Of a stretch of 64,000 nt of DNA, positions 19,827 to 28,965 are shown piece after piece. Positions within the stretch are counted from its first letter, which is position 1; every line of letters begins with the position of its first letter. This DNA is from Deltaproteobacteria bacterium (GTDB lineage: Bacteria > Desulfobacterota_B > Binatia > UBA9968). The notes under the pieces were generated by a model. That model did not search any database. It was given only the letters and a program-made list of their open reading frames with translations, and was not told the DNA's origin. The stretch is taken from NCBI GenBank assembly GCA_005879255.1, contig VBKY01000140.1:7660-71659 (forward strand). Direction: 5' to 3'. The position numbers and the translations under genes are program-made.

Positions 19827-20238
19827 CGGGATTATCCAAGAGAGGCTCTCAGCACGATCTTATTTCCATTTGCTGAGCCGACGCTCGCGTTCCAATCCCC
19901 GCGCAGAGTCGCGTTTCCTCAAATCACAATCCAACCGAGACGATAGCCACTGGTCGCCGTCAACTTGGGGGACGTCGGTTACCCTTTTAGCCCATAGGTC
20001 GTCTTAACGGACCTGGCGATTTCTTCTTTACGCTTCTTGACAGGGCTTTCCATTCGGACATAAAAATCCCCGATGTTCACAGAATTAGGGAGGGCCGCAT
20101 GGGTTCGTTGTAGGCGGTTCGATTAATCTGAAGCTTCCTTGCACTACAAAACGATGAAGCGAGAACTTCGATGAAAGCCATGTGTTCAAGTCTGAGTGCC
20201 ATGTTTATTAGTTTAATTCTCTTCGATGGGGTGATCCA
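19827..20238. other. Intergenic, nothing recognised
   Basis: About 410 bases without a supported gene, RNA or repeat. It lies upstream of the VOC-protein gene and may hold its promoter, but no clear -35/-10 pair stood out. Confidence 0.4.
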
Positions 20239-20628
20239 ATGAAGATTGACAGCTTCGACCACGTGGTTTTGACGGTAAAAAACATTGATGCAACCTGTAA
20301 GTTCTACGCGGAGGTGCTGGGGATGGAGATCGTCACCTTTGGCGAGAATCGGAAGGCTCTGTCCTTTGGATCCCAGAAGATCAACCTGCAACAACTCGGG
20401 CGTGAGAGTACTTTGATAGCGGAAAGGCCCACACCCGGTTCAGCCGATGTTTGCTTTATTACTTCCGTGTCGCTTTCGGACGTTATCGCCCACCTGAATT
20501 TGTGTGGAGTCAATCTAATCGGCGGACCAGTCGAAAGAAATGGCGCAAGAGGGCTGATGATGTCGGTGTATTTCCGTGACCCCGACATGAATTTGATCGA
20601 AGTGTCCAACTACGTGAACAGCAATTAA
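20239..20628 (+). CDS. VOC-superfamily (glyoxalase/dioxygenase fold) protein
   Basis: The 129-residue product has the two-module VOC layout. It begins MKIDSFDHVVLTVKNIDATC, with the metal-site His in DHVVLTV. FYAEVLGMEIVTFGENRKAL comes next, and a C-terminal YFRDPDMNLIEVSNY supplies the metal-site Glu. VOC proteins use a divalent metal for isomerase, dioxygenase or drug-resistance activities, and the sequence alone does not say which. It stands alone, followed by a repeat block and an NMT1-type binding-protein gene. Confidence 0.85.
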   Translation: MKIDSFDHVVLTVKNIDATCKFYAEVLGMEIVTFGENRKALSFGSQKINLQQLGRESTLIAERPTPGSADVCFITSVSLSDVIAHLNLCGVNLIGGPVERNGARGLMMSVYFRDPDMNLIEVSNYVNSN

Positions 20629-20654
20629 GAAACTGTAAACCCGACTCGGTAAGC

Positions 20655-20710
20655 GGGTCCGTTCCAAACGTTCCAGTCGTTCAATCGCTTTGCTACGTTC
20701 AAGTCGTTGC
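20655..20710. repeat. GTTCAA/GTTCCA dispersed repeat block
   Basis: It contains CCGTTCCAAACGTTCCAGTC followed by GTTCAATCGCTTTGCTACG and TTCAAGTCGTT. Nearly identical over about 50 bases to the block at 25229. Confidence 0.8.
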
Positions 20711-20796
20711 AGGTGAAGTCAAATTCGGAATACACATTGTGCGGGTGATCTTGTAAGCGAATTCTCTCTCAAATAATTTCGGGGAGGATCATCTTT

Positions 20797-21786
20797 ATGT
20801 CAGCTAAAACATTTTGGATCATTCTGGCCATGGTGCTATCAGCCTCCCCGGTCCACGCTGAGCCAATCAGAATTGCTTATTCCGGTGTATCTGCAGCCGG
20901 GACGCCTCTCTGGCTCGCCAAAGAGGAAGGGGTTTTTACCAAGCATGGCTTAGAGGCGGATCTCGTTACGGTGCGTAGCGCGCCTATACAGGTTTCGGCT
21001 CTGGTCTCTAACGAGGTGCAGTTTGTCCGGGGAAGTGCTTCCAGTATGCTTACGGCTGCAGCGCAAGGGGCGAAGCTCAAAATTCTCTTCTCACTTTTCG
21101 CTGAAAGAGCGTCCTACGATTTTCTGGTATCACCGTCGATTACCCATCCGCGAGATTTGAGAGGCAAAAAAATCGGCGTTCAGGACTTTAGCGGTCTTCT
21201 CTGGAGCCTTACCATGCTGTCACTCAGGGAAATGGGATTGGACCCTCAAAGGGATAACATTAATATTCAGGCCATAGGCGACAGCACCGTGATTGCCCAA
21301 TCTCTGGCAACCGGCATCATTGATGGGGCCGCGTTGGATAAATTGCAGTCTGTGAAGCTTCAGGGGCTGGGAATTAAAGTGCTATTCGATTTAAGCCGGA
21401 TCCCTTTTCCTTCCAGCCCTTTCATGAGCGCGGAGTCTTTTATCCAAAAGAACCCGCAGGGCGTAGAGAACTTTATCAAAGCGCTTATCGAGGCTAGCGC
21501 AATCATGCGCTCGCAGAAAGAACGGGGCCTCGCCGTTCTGCAGAAACATATCAAGGTGGACAGGCAGCTCGCCGAGATCGGCTACAAAAATCTTCTGGAG
21601 GATCCGACGTCTTATACATTTGTGACTGCAAAGGGCCTGAGAACTGTCCAGGAGATCATCGCTCTGCGTGATCCTAAAATAGCGAAATTCAATGTCGAGG
21701 ATCTTCTCGATCAGCGCATCCTGAGCAAGGTCGTCAAGAGCGGGTACGTCGAGGAGATCGAACGAAAATATCGGCTCCGATCGTGA
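20797..21786 (+). CDS. NMT1/SsuA-type ABC-transporter substrate-binding protein
   Basis: This 329-residue exported protein has a signal peptide ending SASPVHA. The mature start IRIAYSGVSAAGTPLWLAKE matches the NMT1/THI5-like periplasmic binding fold, with PRDLRGKKIGVQDFSG as the conserved middle. Family members bind nitrate, taurine, pyrimidine precursors or aromatic sulfonates. No permease or ATPase gene is adjacent, as with the similar orphan at 59616. GGGGAGGATC lies upstream of the ATG. Confidence 0.87.
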   Translation: MSAKTFWIILAMVLSASPVHAEPIRIAYSGVSAAGTPLWLAKEEGVFTKHGLEADLVTVRSAPIQVSALVSNEVQFVRGSASSMLTAAAQGAKLKILFSLFAERASYDFLVSPSITHPRDLRGKKIGVQDFSGLLWSLTMLSLREMGLDPQRDNINIQAIGDSTVIAQSLATGIIDGAALDKLQSVKLQGLGIKVLFDLSRIPFPSSPFMSAESFIQKNPQGVENFIKALIEASAIMRSQKERGLAVLQKHIKVDRQLAEIGYKNLLEDPTSYTFVTAKGLRTVQEIIALRDPKIAKFNVEDLLDQRILSKVVKSGYVEEIERKYRLRS

Positions 21787-21894
21787 TACCACGTCCTCCG
21801 GCGCCGTCGCTTTAAGCCTAACCGCCAATTCCTGAGACAGCTGATCGCGTTTGCCGGCGCATTCGCACGTGAATGGTCATCATAAAACGCAAAT
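21787..21894 (-). pseudogene. DUF72 gene relic, part 1 (interrupted by IS4)
   Basis: This stretch closely resembles the 3' part of the intact DUF72 gene at 24287-24430, for example CGCTTTAAGCCT, GCCAATTCCTGAGACAG and GCATTCGCACG. It has frameshifts and no start. It stops at the IS element; the matching continuation lies on the far side at 23220. So an old DUF72 copy was already decayed, or decayed after insertion. Confidence 0.75.
21886..21894. repeat. 9-bp target-site duplication, left copy
   Basis: AACGCAAAT here equals AACGCAAAT at 23220-23228 on the other side of the IS element. Confidence 0.85.
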
Positions 21895-23219
21895 CACTAG
21901 TGTCCCAATGTTAGTTGAATAGAATCAATTGTTTATCGTTATCGAGCATGTGTTGCGACTCGTCGAAGTGAGAAAGTACCTGTAAGATCGGAGTTTTCTC
22001 CAAGATCGTCACGCTCAAAATTTGTAGAACGGAGTACAAGCTGTGATCGAGGTTCAAGCGCTTTTTGACGATCGCCACCAAGACATAGATAGAGATAGCG
22101 ATCCAGATCTGAGTCTTCACGGCATTGTCGCTGGTGCCATAAAAGGCCTTGATACGAAGATGTTGCTTGGTCCACTTGAAGAACAGTTCCACCTGTCAAC
22201 GACAGCGGTAGAGCTGGGCGATAGTCAAAGGCGGTAGAGTGAAGTTGTTGGTCAGAAAGACCAAAGCTTTGTTGGTTTGCTGATCGAAGTAACGGACGCG
22301 GCGCAGTTTTTCCGGATAATCCTTTTGGGCATAGAAGCCGCAAAGCGAAACGGTTTGATCGCAGCGAAGACCTGTGGCTTTGTCGACTGGGTGGGAGTAA
22401 AGGCGTTGGAAGCGGAAGTTTTTTTTGGCTCGTGTGACGAAGAAAGCCGAATCTTGGTGGATGCGGAAGAGCCGAGAGAAATCCACGTAGCCACGATCCA
22501 TCACGTAGATGGAGCCCGGCTCCCAAAACAACTCGTCCATGATGTTGACGTCGTGGACAGCCCCCGTAGTGACAATCACAGCAGTGGGGATGCTGGCACG
22601 TAAGTCCAGAAGGGTATGAAGCTTCACTGCGCCCTTGCGTTTTCGAAACTTCGCCCATGGGAATAGCGATAGGCACAGATCGATGACGGTAGAATCCAAA
22701 GCATAAGCGGTTTGATCGAGTTGGACTGCGAGAGGATCGTTTTGGTGAAGTTCCCTGGCGTTTTGGATTAGCACTTGGGCAAAGTCCTGGTAGATTCTCC
22801 AGTCGCGTACCTCGTTGGCGTGAGCCAGAGTGTTGCGAGAAACCTTGCCGCGAATGCCCATGTGGTAGAGTTTTTCGCCTGCGGCTCTCAGACAGGTCTC
22901 GATGTCGCGCAGACTTTCGCGATAGGTGAGCTGAGCAAAGGCCAAACACAGAAACTGATCCCAGCATGAAAAGCTCTTCATTTTGTAATTGCCCTGGTAG
23001 CGATCGACACAGAGGCGAAACTCGTATGAAGGTAGACAATCCATCAGCTGAGAGAACACCGTCTTTCCTGAATTCATCAGCCATCTCCTTACGCAAGGAT
23101 GCGCAAGGATGGTGTTGGAACGGATTTGATTTCAAATCGATAAATCGCATTTTGAACAAAAAACTACGTATTTCTAACAATTTTCAGAAACTCTCAACTT
23201 CAACGTTGGGACAGTAGTG
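21895..23219. mobile_element. IS4-family insertion sequence (1325 bp)
   Basis: The left end CACTAGTGTCCCAATGTT and the complement of the right end CACTACTGTCCCAACGTT form an imperfect inverted repeat. The element is flanked by 9-bp direct repeats AACGCAAAT and carries a single leftward transposase gene filling most of its length. It is inserted in a DUF72 gene relic. The clear target duplication suggests a fairly recent insertion, although its transposase is now broken. Confidence 0.9.
21911..23077 (-). pseudogene. IS4-family transposase with in-frame TGA
   Basis: From the ATG at 23077 (MNSGKTVFSQLMDCLPSYEF) the DDE transposase runs 293 residues to a TGA at 22198-22196, and continues in the same frame for 94 more codons. 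The sequence around the stop reads LYRCR-stop-QVELFFKWTKQHLRIKAF. IS4 enzymes have Trp here (RCRWQVELFFK), so TGG has become TGA. The catalytic Asp residues lie in ALDSTVIDL and YVMDRGYVDF; the catalytic Glu lies in the lost part (QVELFF), so the truncated enzyme should be dead. Confidence 0.92.
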
Positions 23220-23320
23220 AACGCAAATGCCTTCTTCACACCCGGCGTTCTTGCAGTAGTTTTGCTCGGCTCGGGGTTTTTCTTTGATTTCTTCGCGAGT
23301 AATTTCGGCGCTTGGCATAA
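23220..23320 (-). pseudogene. DUF72 gene relic, part 2, with right target-site copy
   Basis: It begins with the second AACGCAAAT (23220-23228). The minus-strand reading EITREEIKEK...AGCEEGICV corresponds to YTREEVKQHAERIKAAASAPGVKKAFAF of the intact DUF72 protein encoded from 25216. It is degenerate and joins part 1 once the IS is removed. Confidence 0.65.
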
Positions 23321-23387
23321 CAACCTTATCCGTTAAAGCTTCGTTCCTGACTTTGCTTCACTAAACTTGCGGTTAGTCTGAAACTCA

Positions 23388-24236
23388 ATGGCTGCGATCG
23401 TCTTTGCACTGCTGTCGGCGGCTCTCTACGGTAGCGCCGATTTCCTCGGTGGCCTGGCCTCGCGGCGATCTTCCGTCATGCCGGTGATGATTTTCTCTCA
23501 GCTTGCCGGTCTCGTCATGCTCCTCCTTGTCTTGCCCTTCTTGCCTGCTGCGAGCGCGACCGGCGCTGATTTTGCGTGGGGCGCTGTGGCGGGCGCGGCG
23601 CTCGGGATCGGACTGATGCTTCTCTATCAAGGGTTAGCGACCGGTAAGATGAGCGTCGTTGCGCCCGTCACTGCCGTGTTGGCGGTTGTGGTATCGGCAG
23701 TGGCGGGCATGGTGATCGGTGATCGCTTGTCGGTAAGCGCATTCGCAGGCGTGGCGCTCGCCATGATGGCGATCACGCTCATCAGTCAAGACGGCACGCG
23801 GGAAAAGGCCAACGCAGGTTGTGGCACCGCACCCGGCCTCGCTGCCGCGCTTTCGGCCGGCGTCCTGATCGGCGTGTTTTTCGCTGCACTCAAGCAGACC
23901 AGTCCCGCCTCCGGCCTATTGCCACTAGTTTCGGCGCGGCTGGCCGCGCTGGTTGCCCTCGGTGCCGTCGCTCTCTGGCGGCGGCCGCCGTGGCGCATCG
24001 GGCGCGACCTGGTGTGGCTGATCGTTGCCGGCGGCGCGCTCGATATCTTCGCGAACGTGCTCTACCTCCTAGCCACGCGCGAGGGCATGCTGACTATCGC
24101 CGCGACATTAACGTCGCTCTACCCCGCGAGCACGATCCTTCTCGCACGCTTGGTTCTCGGCGAACGCCAGCGGCGGATTCAAATCGTTGGGCTGGCGTGC
24201 GCAGGGCTCGGCGTTGTGCTCCTCGGCGCGGGCTAG
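23388..24236 (+). CDS. EamA/DMT-family membrane transporter
   Basis: This 282-residue protein has about ten membrane helices in two EamA repeats. It begins MAAIVFALLSAALYGSADFL, with the second half starting near LAAALSAGVLIGVFFAALKQ. Repeat ends show the usual YQGLATGKMSVVAPVTAVLA and TSLYPASTILLARLVLGERQ. The family exports amino acids, nucleotides or other metabolites; the substrate is unknown. It is convergent with the DUF72 gene, only about 50 bases apart. Confidence 0.9.
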   Translation: MAAIVFALLSAALYGSADFLGGLASRRSSVMPVMIFSQLAGLVMLLLVLPFLPAASATGADFAWGAVAGAALGIGLMLLYQGLATGKMSVVAPVTAVLAVVVSAVAGMVIGDRLSVSAFAGVALAMMAITLISQDGTREKANAGCGTAPGLAAALSAGVLIGVFFAALKQTSPASGLLPLVSARLAALVALGAVALWRRPPWRIGRDLVWLIVAGGALDIFANVLYLLATREGMLTIAATLTSLYPASTILLARLVLGERQRRIQIVGLACAGLGVVLLGAG

Positions 24237-24286
24237 ACTACCATCGACACGCTGATCCGGCCATTTTTCTTCCGCTGCGGTCCATG

Positions 24287-25216
24287 CTATCGAGCAATGC
24301 CCTGCACCAGCTCGGGAAATTTCGTGACCATGCCCTCCGGCGGCATCGCTTTAAGCCTGACTGCCAATTCCTGAGACAGCATGATCGCATTTGCCGGGGC
24401 ATTCGCACGCGCATGGTTATTATAAAACGCAAAGGCCTTTTTCACTCCCGGCGCGCTGGCGGCAGCTTTGATCCGCTCCGCGTGCTGTTTCACTTCTTCG
24501 CGAGTGTACAGGTAATCGTAACGCTCCCAGGACTCCGTCGGATTCCACCACGCTTTGGCGTTGCGGCCATGGGCACGAAAGTAAAATATGTCGCCGATCG
24601 CTTCGGCTTGCAGCCGGATCGAAGTGGCAAACTTAGGCTCGTCGATCAGAACCCCACTAGCTCTGTGCTCCAATAAAAGCGCCTTGAGCTCGGAGCTTTT
24701 CTCGCTCCAGCTTTTGTGCCGAAGCTCGACCACTTTGGGATAATCGTAGAACCATCTTAGCGTGCTCTCGACCTTTTCCATGTTCTCCGGTGAGCAGTGA
24801 AATCCCGCCGGGTATTGCAGCAACAGCACGCCGAGCTTCCCCACTTGGGCTAATGGGAGGATCCCGGCGCGAAATTCATCAAAGTCGTTTTGATTTGCCG
24901 GCTCCCATGGCTCATCGGATTTCTTTCGAGAAATCTTCATCGCGTGGGTGAACTTCTGCCAAAGCTTCACGGAAAATGCGAAGTCGGGCGGTGTTTTGTC
25001 GGCCCATCCCTTGGCGACCGCCGGCGAGGGTGGCCGGTAGAACGTGTTATTGATCTCGCACGTATTGAAGATTTGTGAGTAGTATTTCAGTTCGTCGAAT
25101 TCTTTACTCTTCTTCTGCGGATAGAACGCGCCGTACCAGCCCTTGGGCGGCGCCCCCGGATACGAATACCCCGACGTACCGATCTTGATATCTCTGGCCG
25201 GATCGAGAAACATCAC
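24287..25216 (-). CDS. DUF72 (YecE-like TIM-barrel) protein
   Basis: The 309-residue product has the DUF72 signature IKIGTSGYSYPG...GWYGAFYPQK at the N-terminus. FNTCEINNTFYRPPS and PDFAFSVKLWQKFTH follow, then LLQYPAGFHCSPENMEKVES and a C-terminal FYNNHARANAPANA. Proteins of this family adopt a TIM-barrel, and their biochemical role is not established. A relic of a second copy lies at 21787-23320. The repeat block immediately upstream (25229) separates it from the LigD-like gene. Confidence 0.92.
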   Translation of the reverse strand: MMFLDPARDIKIGTSGYSYPGAPPKGWYGAFYPQKKSKEFDELKYYSQIFNTCEINNTFYRPPSPAVAKGWADKTPPDFAFSVKLWQKFTHAMKISRKKSDEPWEPANQNDFDEFRAGILPLAQVGKLGVLLLQYPAGFHCSPENMEKVESTLRWFYDYPKVVELRHKSWSEKSSELKALLLEHRASGVLIDEPKFATSIRLQAEAIGDIFYFRAHGRNAKAWWNPTESWERYDYLYTREEVKQHAERIKAAASAPGVKKAFAFYNNHARANAPANAIMLSQELAVRLKAMPPEGMVTKFPELVQGIAR

Positions 25217-25228
25217 AACAATAATACT

Positions 25229-25284
25229 GAAGCCCGTTCCAAACGTTCCAGTCGTTCAATAGCTTCGCTACGTTCAAATCGTTA
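25229..25284. repeat. GTTCAA/GTTCCA dispersed repeat block
   Basis: GAAGCCCGTTCCAAACGTTC and then CAGTCGTTCAATAGCTTCGC, TACGTTCAAATCGTT. Differs from the block at 20655 by only a few bases. Confidence 0.8.
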
Positions 25285-25305
25285 CAAACTAACAGCAATC
25301 GAGTG

Positions 25306-25944
25306 TTATCGGTCGGCTTCCTCGGCTTGGGCGAGCTGACGCGCAGTGGCGCCGGCGCGCCGGGCAATTCCGGCCAACGTCCGTCGTGATACCGCCGAGC
25401 GCGGTTTGGCGGCAGCGATGTCCGCCGTCGAAGCGGCTTTATCGCGGTGCTTGATCAACAACCACTGGCGGTCGCGCATTCTCACCAGCACCCATGAGCC
25501 GCGCAGCTTCTTGCCGTGCAGGATGAACTTGAGATCACCCTTGGCGAGTGCGGCATCGACATCTGCCACTTCCGGCTCCCAGGTGCCGCGATCCCAGATC
25601 ATCACGGTTCCGCCACCGTATTCCCCTTCCGGGATCACGCCTTCGAATTGATTGTATTCGATGGGATGATCTTCGGTCTGCATCGCGAAGCGTTTGTTTG
25701 CCGGATCCAGGGATGGGCCTTTGGGAACCGCCCAGGAAAGCATCACGCCGTCGTGCTCCAGGCGAAAATCGTAGTGCAAGCGGCTGGCGCGGTGTTTTTG
25801 GACGACGAATTCGAGAGCTTTTTTACGCGCGCGTCCCGGCTTGCCGGCGGGCTCGGGCGTGACCTCGAACCGACGCTTGCGATTGTACTCGGCGAGCCTG
25901 CCAAATGCGCTGAGATCGGGAGTTTGCGAACGGGATTTTTTCAT
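25306..25944 (-). CDS. Stand-alone LigD-type 3'-phosphoesterase domain protein
   Basis: The 212-residue product matches the N-terminal phosphoesterase domain of bacterial LigD (KHRASRLHYDFRLEHDGVML, SWAVPKGPSLDP, HPIEYNQFEGVIPEGEYGGG, GTWEP). This domain removes 3'-phosphates and ribonucleotides from ends during non-homologous end joining. No ligase or polymerase domain follows, and no Ku gene is in the window. The Ala/Arg-rich C-terminal tail is unstructured. It heads a leftward DNA-repair neighbourhood with ExoIII and Pol IV, separated by repeats, so each probably has its own promoter. Confidence 0.9.
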   Translation of the reverse strand: MKKSRSQTPDLSAFGRLAEYNRKRRFEVTPEPAGKPGRARKKALEFVVQKHRASRLHYDFRLEHDGVMLSWAVPKGPSLDPANKRFAMQTEDHPIEYNQFEGVIPEGEYGGGTVMIWDRGTWEPEVADVDAALAKGDLKFILHGKKLRGSWVLVRMRDRQWLLIKHRDKAASTADIAAAKPRSAVSRRTLAGIARRAGATARQLAQAEEADR

Positions 25945-26354
25945 CGGCGTTTCATTTCACTAGAACCGAACTAACTCACCGCAAAGAACCTAGCGCGGCA
26001 GAGCCGCAACCGAAGAAGACAATTGAGCACAAAGGAGGGCACAAGGGTCACATAGTGAGATAAGATTCGGATTCGGAATTTGCCGCAAAGAACGCAAAGG
26101 GCGCAAAGTAGAGCATCAAAGAAATCGCAGTAACTCGCGCAACGGCGCAAAGGACGCCAAGGGAGGCTTGTCATTCCGACCTAAGGAGAAATCTTTCTCA
26201 GACCGTCTAGCGCGAGAATAATAATCCGAAGCACCCGATAGACTGCCCGAAAGTTTGCGCAGGCTGCGCAAACCTTCAGTAAAAAAGTCTCCCAACTCAG
26301 CGTCCTCAGCGCCTCTGCGGTGAACCATCCGATTGATTCCGTAGATCTTACTTT
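25945..26354. repeat. Intergenic region with CGCAAAG-type and other dispersed repeats
   Basis: It holds CCGCAAAGAACGCAAAGGGCG (26083-26103, written in two overlapping parts CCGCAAAGAACGC and GCAAAGGGCGCAAAG), CGGCGCAAAGGACGCCAAGG near 26144, and CTCAGCGTCCTCAGCGCCTC near 26295. A fragment GTCATTCCGACCTAAGGAGA near 26170 is of the kind seen beside FASTA-wide GAAATCTT repeats. Similar sequences recur at 27314, 37431 and 58434. No gene is supported here. Confidence 0.6.
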
Positions 26355-27131
26355 CTACTTCCCTGACTCGTCATTCAGATCAAACACCGCGACCACGGGC
26401 GCATGATCGCTGGTTCCGATCTCGCGATAGGCGGCGCACCGAGCGGCTTTCGACGCCAGGGATGCGCTCGCCAGGACGTAATCGAGTCGCCAACCGATAT
26501 TGCGCTCGCGCAACTTGCGCCAGGGCGCCCACCAGGTGAAAAGATTATCGTTGTCCGGGTCTAGCGCGCGGCCGACGTCGACGAGCCCGCGCGCCAGGAT
26601 GTGCTCGAATATTTCTCTTTCCTCTGGCCGCTGCCCTACCAGCGCCGGATTGCGCTCTTTCGGATGAACATCGCGTTCGGTGCGCGCGATATTGATGTCG
26701 CCGCACAGGACGATGCGCATGCCGCTGGCGTGAGCTTCGCCGATGAACGCCTCCATCTGGCGCAGGAATTCCATCTTCGCGGGAAAATCCTTGCCGCCGT
26801 TCGGCACATAGACGGAGACGAAAATCAGATCTCCCAGCTGGGCGCTCACGATGCGGGTTTCGAAGTCGAAAGTGGGATGGCGGAAGAGCGGCTCCTCCGC
26901 GAACGCGTCGCACCGGATGTGGAGGCCCACGCCGGAATAGGCGCGCGCGCCATGCCAGTAACAGCGATATCCCTGCAGTTCGCAGAGCGCTGCCGGCACC
27001 TGCGCCACCGTCGATTTGAGCTCCTGCAGGCAAATCACGTCCGGCCGCTCGCGCTCGACCCATTCGAGAACCTGGGCCTCGCGCGCACGGATCCCGTTGA
27101 CGTTCCAGGTGGCGATTTTTAACGAAGCCAT
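26355..27131 (-). CDS. xthA: Exodeoxyribonuclease III (AP endonuclease)
   Basis: The product is 258 residues from the ATG at 27131 (MASLKIATWNVNGIRAREAQ); a longer frame upstream reads through repeat DNA. Exonuclease-endonuclease-phosphatase motifs are present: WNVNGIR, LQELK (metal Glu), SGVGLH, YVPNG, CGDINIAR, WRLDYVLAS and GTSDHAPVVAVF. It cleaves abasic sites and removes 3' blocking groups in base-excision repair. It lies between the LigD-type gene and dinB, same strand. Complete and normal in length. Confidence 0.95.
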   Translation of the reverse strand: MASLKIATWNVNGIRAREAQVLEWVERERPDVICLQELKSTVAQVPAALCELQGYRCYWHGARAYSGVGLHIRCDAFAEEPLFRHPTFDFETRIVSAQLGDLIFVSVYVPNGGKDFPAKMEFLRQMEAFIGEAHASGMRIVLCGDINIARTERDVHPKERNPALVGQRPEEREIFEHILARGLVDVGRALDPDNDNLFTWWAPWRKLRERNIGWRLDYVLASASLASKAARCAAYREIGTSDHAPVVAVFDLNDESGK

Positions 27132-27179
27132 GCTGTTTCTTTTTACTCGCAATTCAAACAAAATTATATATAAAATGGG

Positions 27180-27277
27180 TGCCCGTTCCAGTCGTTCAAA
27201 ACGTTCAACCGCTGCGCTTCGTTCAGGGTTACGGACTAAAAGTCCGTTCAAAGGCTCAAGGTTCAAAAGTTCAAGGA
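27180..27277. repeat. GTTCAA/GTTCCA dispersed repeat block
   Basis: GCCCGTTCCAGTCGTTCAAA, ACGTTCAACCGCTGCGCTTC and, further on, GGTTCAAAAGTTCAAGG. It lies between xthA and dinB and is followed by an AGCGCAGAGGCG...CTCTGCTTACTCTGTG segment. Confidence 0.75.
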
Positions 27278-27375
27278 AAGATAAATTAGGGCGGGAACTT
27301 CCGCTAGGGAATTCATTCAGCGCAGAGGCGAACTCTGCTTACTCTGTGTTTCTGCGGTGATGGTTCCGACGGGCT

Positions 27376-28467
27376 TCAGAACAGTTTTTCCACGCGCAGA
27401 CCGATCAGACGGAATGCCTTTCCGCGCGGATTCTCGCGAGCGTCGAAGAAAGGCAGCATCAACGACAACGCTTCTTCTTTGAGTCGGCGCACCGCTTGAT
27501 CGTCATCATCGATCCGGATGCCCTCCTTGATGCTGCGCGAGCGATTGCTGGTCTGAAAATCACCGAACCGAACGGTCAGCGTCACAGTGCGAAAGCCCTT
27601 GAACTCCTTTCCCCGTAGCTTCGTGGCTATTCGTTCTGCCATAAGATCGAGACGCGCCGTGACGACGGACTGACTGCGGGTATCCTCCTCGAAGGTTTCC
27701 TGCTCACCGAGCGATTTTCGCGTCCATTCGTTGGACACTTCAGAATCATCGATGCCGCGGGCTTTCTCGAACAACCGCTCGCCCGATCTGCCAAACCACT
27801 CCACTAGAGTGGACTCTGAAACCTGGCGGAGGTCTGCAACGGTATGAAGATACCGTTCGTGCAGAAAACGTTCGCTCTTGGGGCCAATCCCCGGAATGAC
27901 GCGAACGGGCAGCGGATTGAGGAAATTTTCAACCATCTCCGGCGCGACCACAGTCAAACCATCCGGCTTCTGATGCCCCGAGGCAATCTTGGCGATAAGC
28001 TTGTTGGGGCCGATACCGACGGAGCAGCCGAGTCCCTCCCGCTCGCGGATCTCGGACTTGAGCTGCGCCATCTGTTCCGTCGCAGCAGCGAAATTGTCCC
28101 GTGACGATACATCGAGGTACGCTTCGTCAATGCTGGCTTCCTCGAAAGTGTCGGCGCAGCGCTGCAAAATTTGCATGATGCGGCCGGAGACTTCTCGGTA
28201 CAAAGGCATATTCGGCTGAATGAAAACTGTTGCCGGTTCGCCTCGTCTGCGCGCGGCCTCGGCAAATCGCCACGCTCGCGAGATCGGCAAAGCAGAGCGG
28301 ATGCCGAACTTTCGGGCCCTATAGTTGGCGGTCGTGACAACGCCTCTGCCTTTGCCTTCTTTCGGGTCGGCGCCCACTGCGACCGGAAGATCTCGTAGGG
28401 CAGGATTGAGATGCTCCTCGACCGCGGCATAGAACGCGTCCATATCAACGTGCACGATGATCCGCAT
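27376..28467 (-). CDS. dinB: DNA polymerase IV (Y-family translesion polymerase)
   Basis: The 363-residue product begins MRIIVHVDMDAFYAAVEEHL. Catalytic residues are in VDMDAFYAAVE and ASIDEAYLDVS. The helix-hairpin-helix PVRVIPGIGPKSERFLHER follows, and the little-finger domain ends at VEKLF. A C-terminal beta-clamp motif is not obvious. Pol IV bypasses lesions with low fidelity. It sits in the leftward repair group with xthA and the LigD-type gene; no LexA box was recognised upstream. Confidence 0.95.
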   Translation of the reverse strand: MRIIVHVDMDAFYAAVEEHLNPALRDLPVAVGADPKEGKGRGVVTTANYRARKFGIRSALPISRAWRFAEAARRRGEPATVFIQPNMPLYREVSGRIMQILQRCADTFEEASIDEAYLDVSSRDNFAAATEQMAQLKSEIREREGLGCSVGIGPNKLIAKIASGHQKPDGLTVVAPEMVENFLNPLPVRVIPGIGPKSERFLHERYLHTVADLRQVSESTLVEWFGRSGERLFEKARGIDDSEVSNEWTRKSLGEQETFEEDTRSQSVVTARLDLMAERIATKLRGKEFKGFRTVTLTVRFGDFQTSNRSRSIKEGIRIDDDDQAVRRLKEEALSLMLPFFDARENPRGKAFRLIGLRVEKLF

Positions 28468-28965
28468 GAGTCATTAATGCTGAAGCCCGTTCCAATGGTT
28501 CGAATGGTTCGATCCTTCGAGCAGCCTCAGGACAGGCAAAGCTCACCACGAACGGAACCAGTCGTTCAATCGCTGCGCTTCGTTCAAGTCGTTTAAGAGT
28601 ATACCCCTGTTAGTCTCGGTGGGTAGTCAGAGCCGAAAGACTTTGGGGATTACAGCGACTAGCAGAGTTATTTCGAATAAGAGCGTGAGTCAAATGCTCA
28701 TCCGGATATCTGTTCCGTCCATCTGATAAACATGACCATTTTTACCTGTCCGTTAAATTTTACCTGTCCGTGAAACACCGAATCAATGCTGCTTTACGCG
28801 TATTAAGCACGTCGGTTTTTGCCGACATCGATTCGCGTACTGCGCAACTTCCGCTTTTTCCGAGGTCTTTTCGTCAGTCAAAATTTTTGGCCAATCGTGG
28901 ACCTTACATATTTCATCGCTGGAACAAGATTTGCGGCCTTTCCTTTGTAAGTAAGGAGGTGGGCA
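28468..28965. other. Intergenic region with repeat block and an 18-bp tandem repeat
   Basis: A GTTCAA/GTTCCA block at 28481-28594 contains an inserted CAGCCTCAGGACAGGCAAAG segment. TTTTACCTGTCCGTTAAA and TTTTACCTGTCCGTGAAA stand head-to-tail at 28740-28775. The rest, up to the lipoprotein gene, shows nothing recognised. Confidence 0.6.
28740..28775. repeat. Two 18-bp tandem direct repeats
   Basis: Units 28740-28757 and 28758-28775 are identical except for one base (TTAAA against TGAAA). They lie about 190 bases upstream of a lipoprotein gene and could be a tandem operator. Confidence 0.65.

Noticed and set aside
21886..23220. In-frame TGA in the IS4 transposase as evidence for TGA recoding
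   Set aside because: Many other genes in the window end at TGA in the expected place (cas3, cas1, the 399-residue cassette gene), so the code is standard here and the TGA is a mutation.
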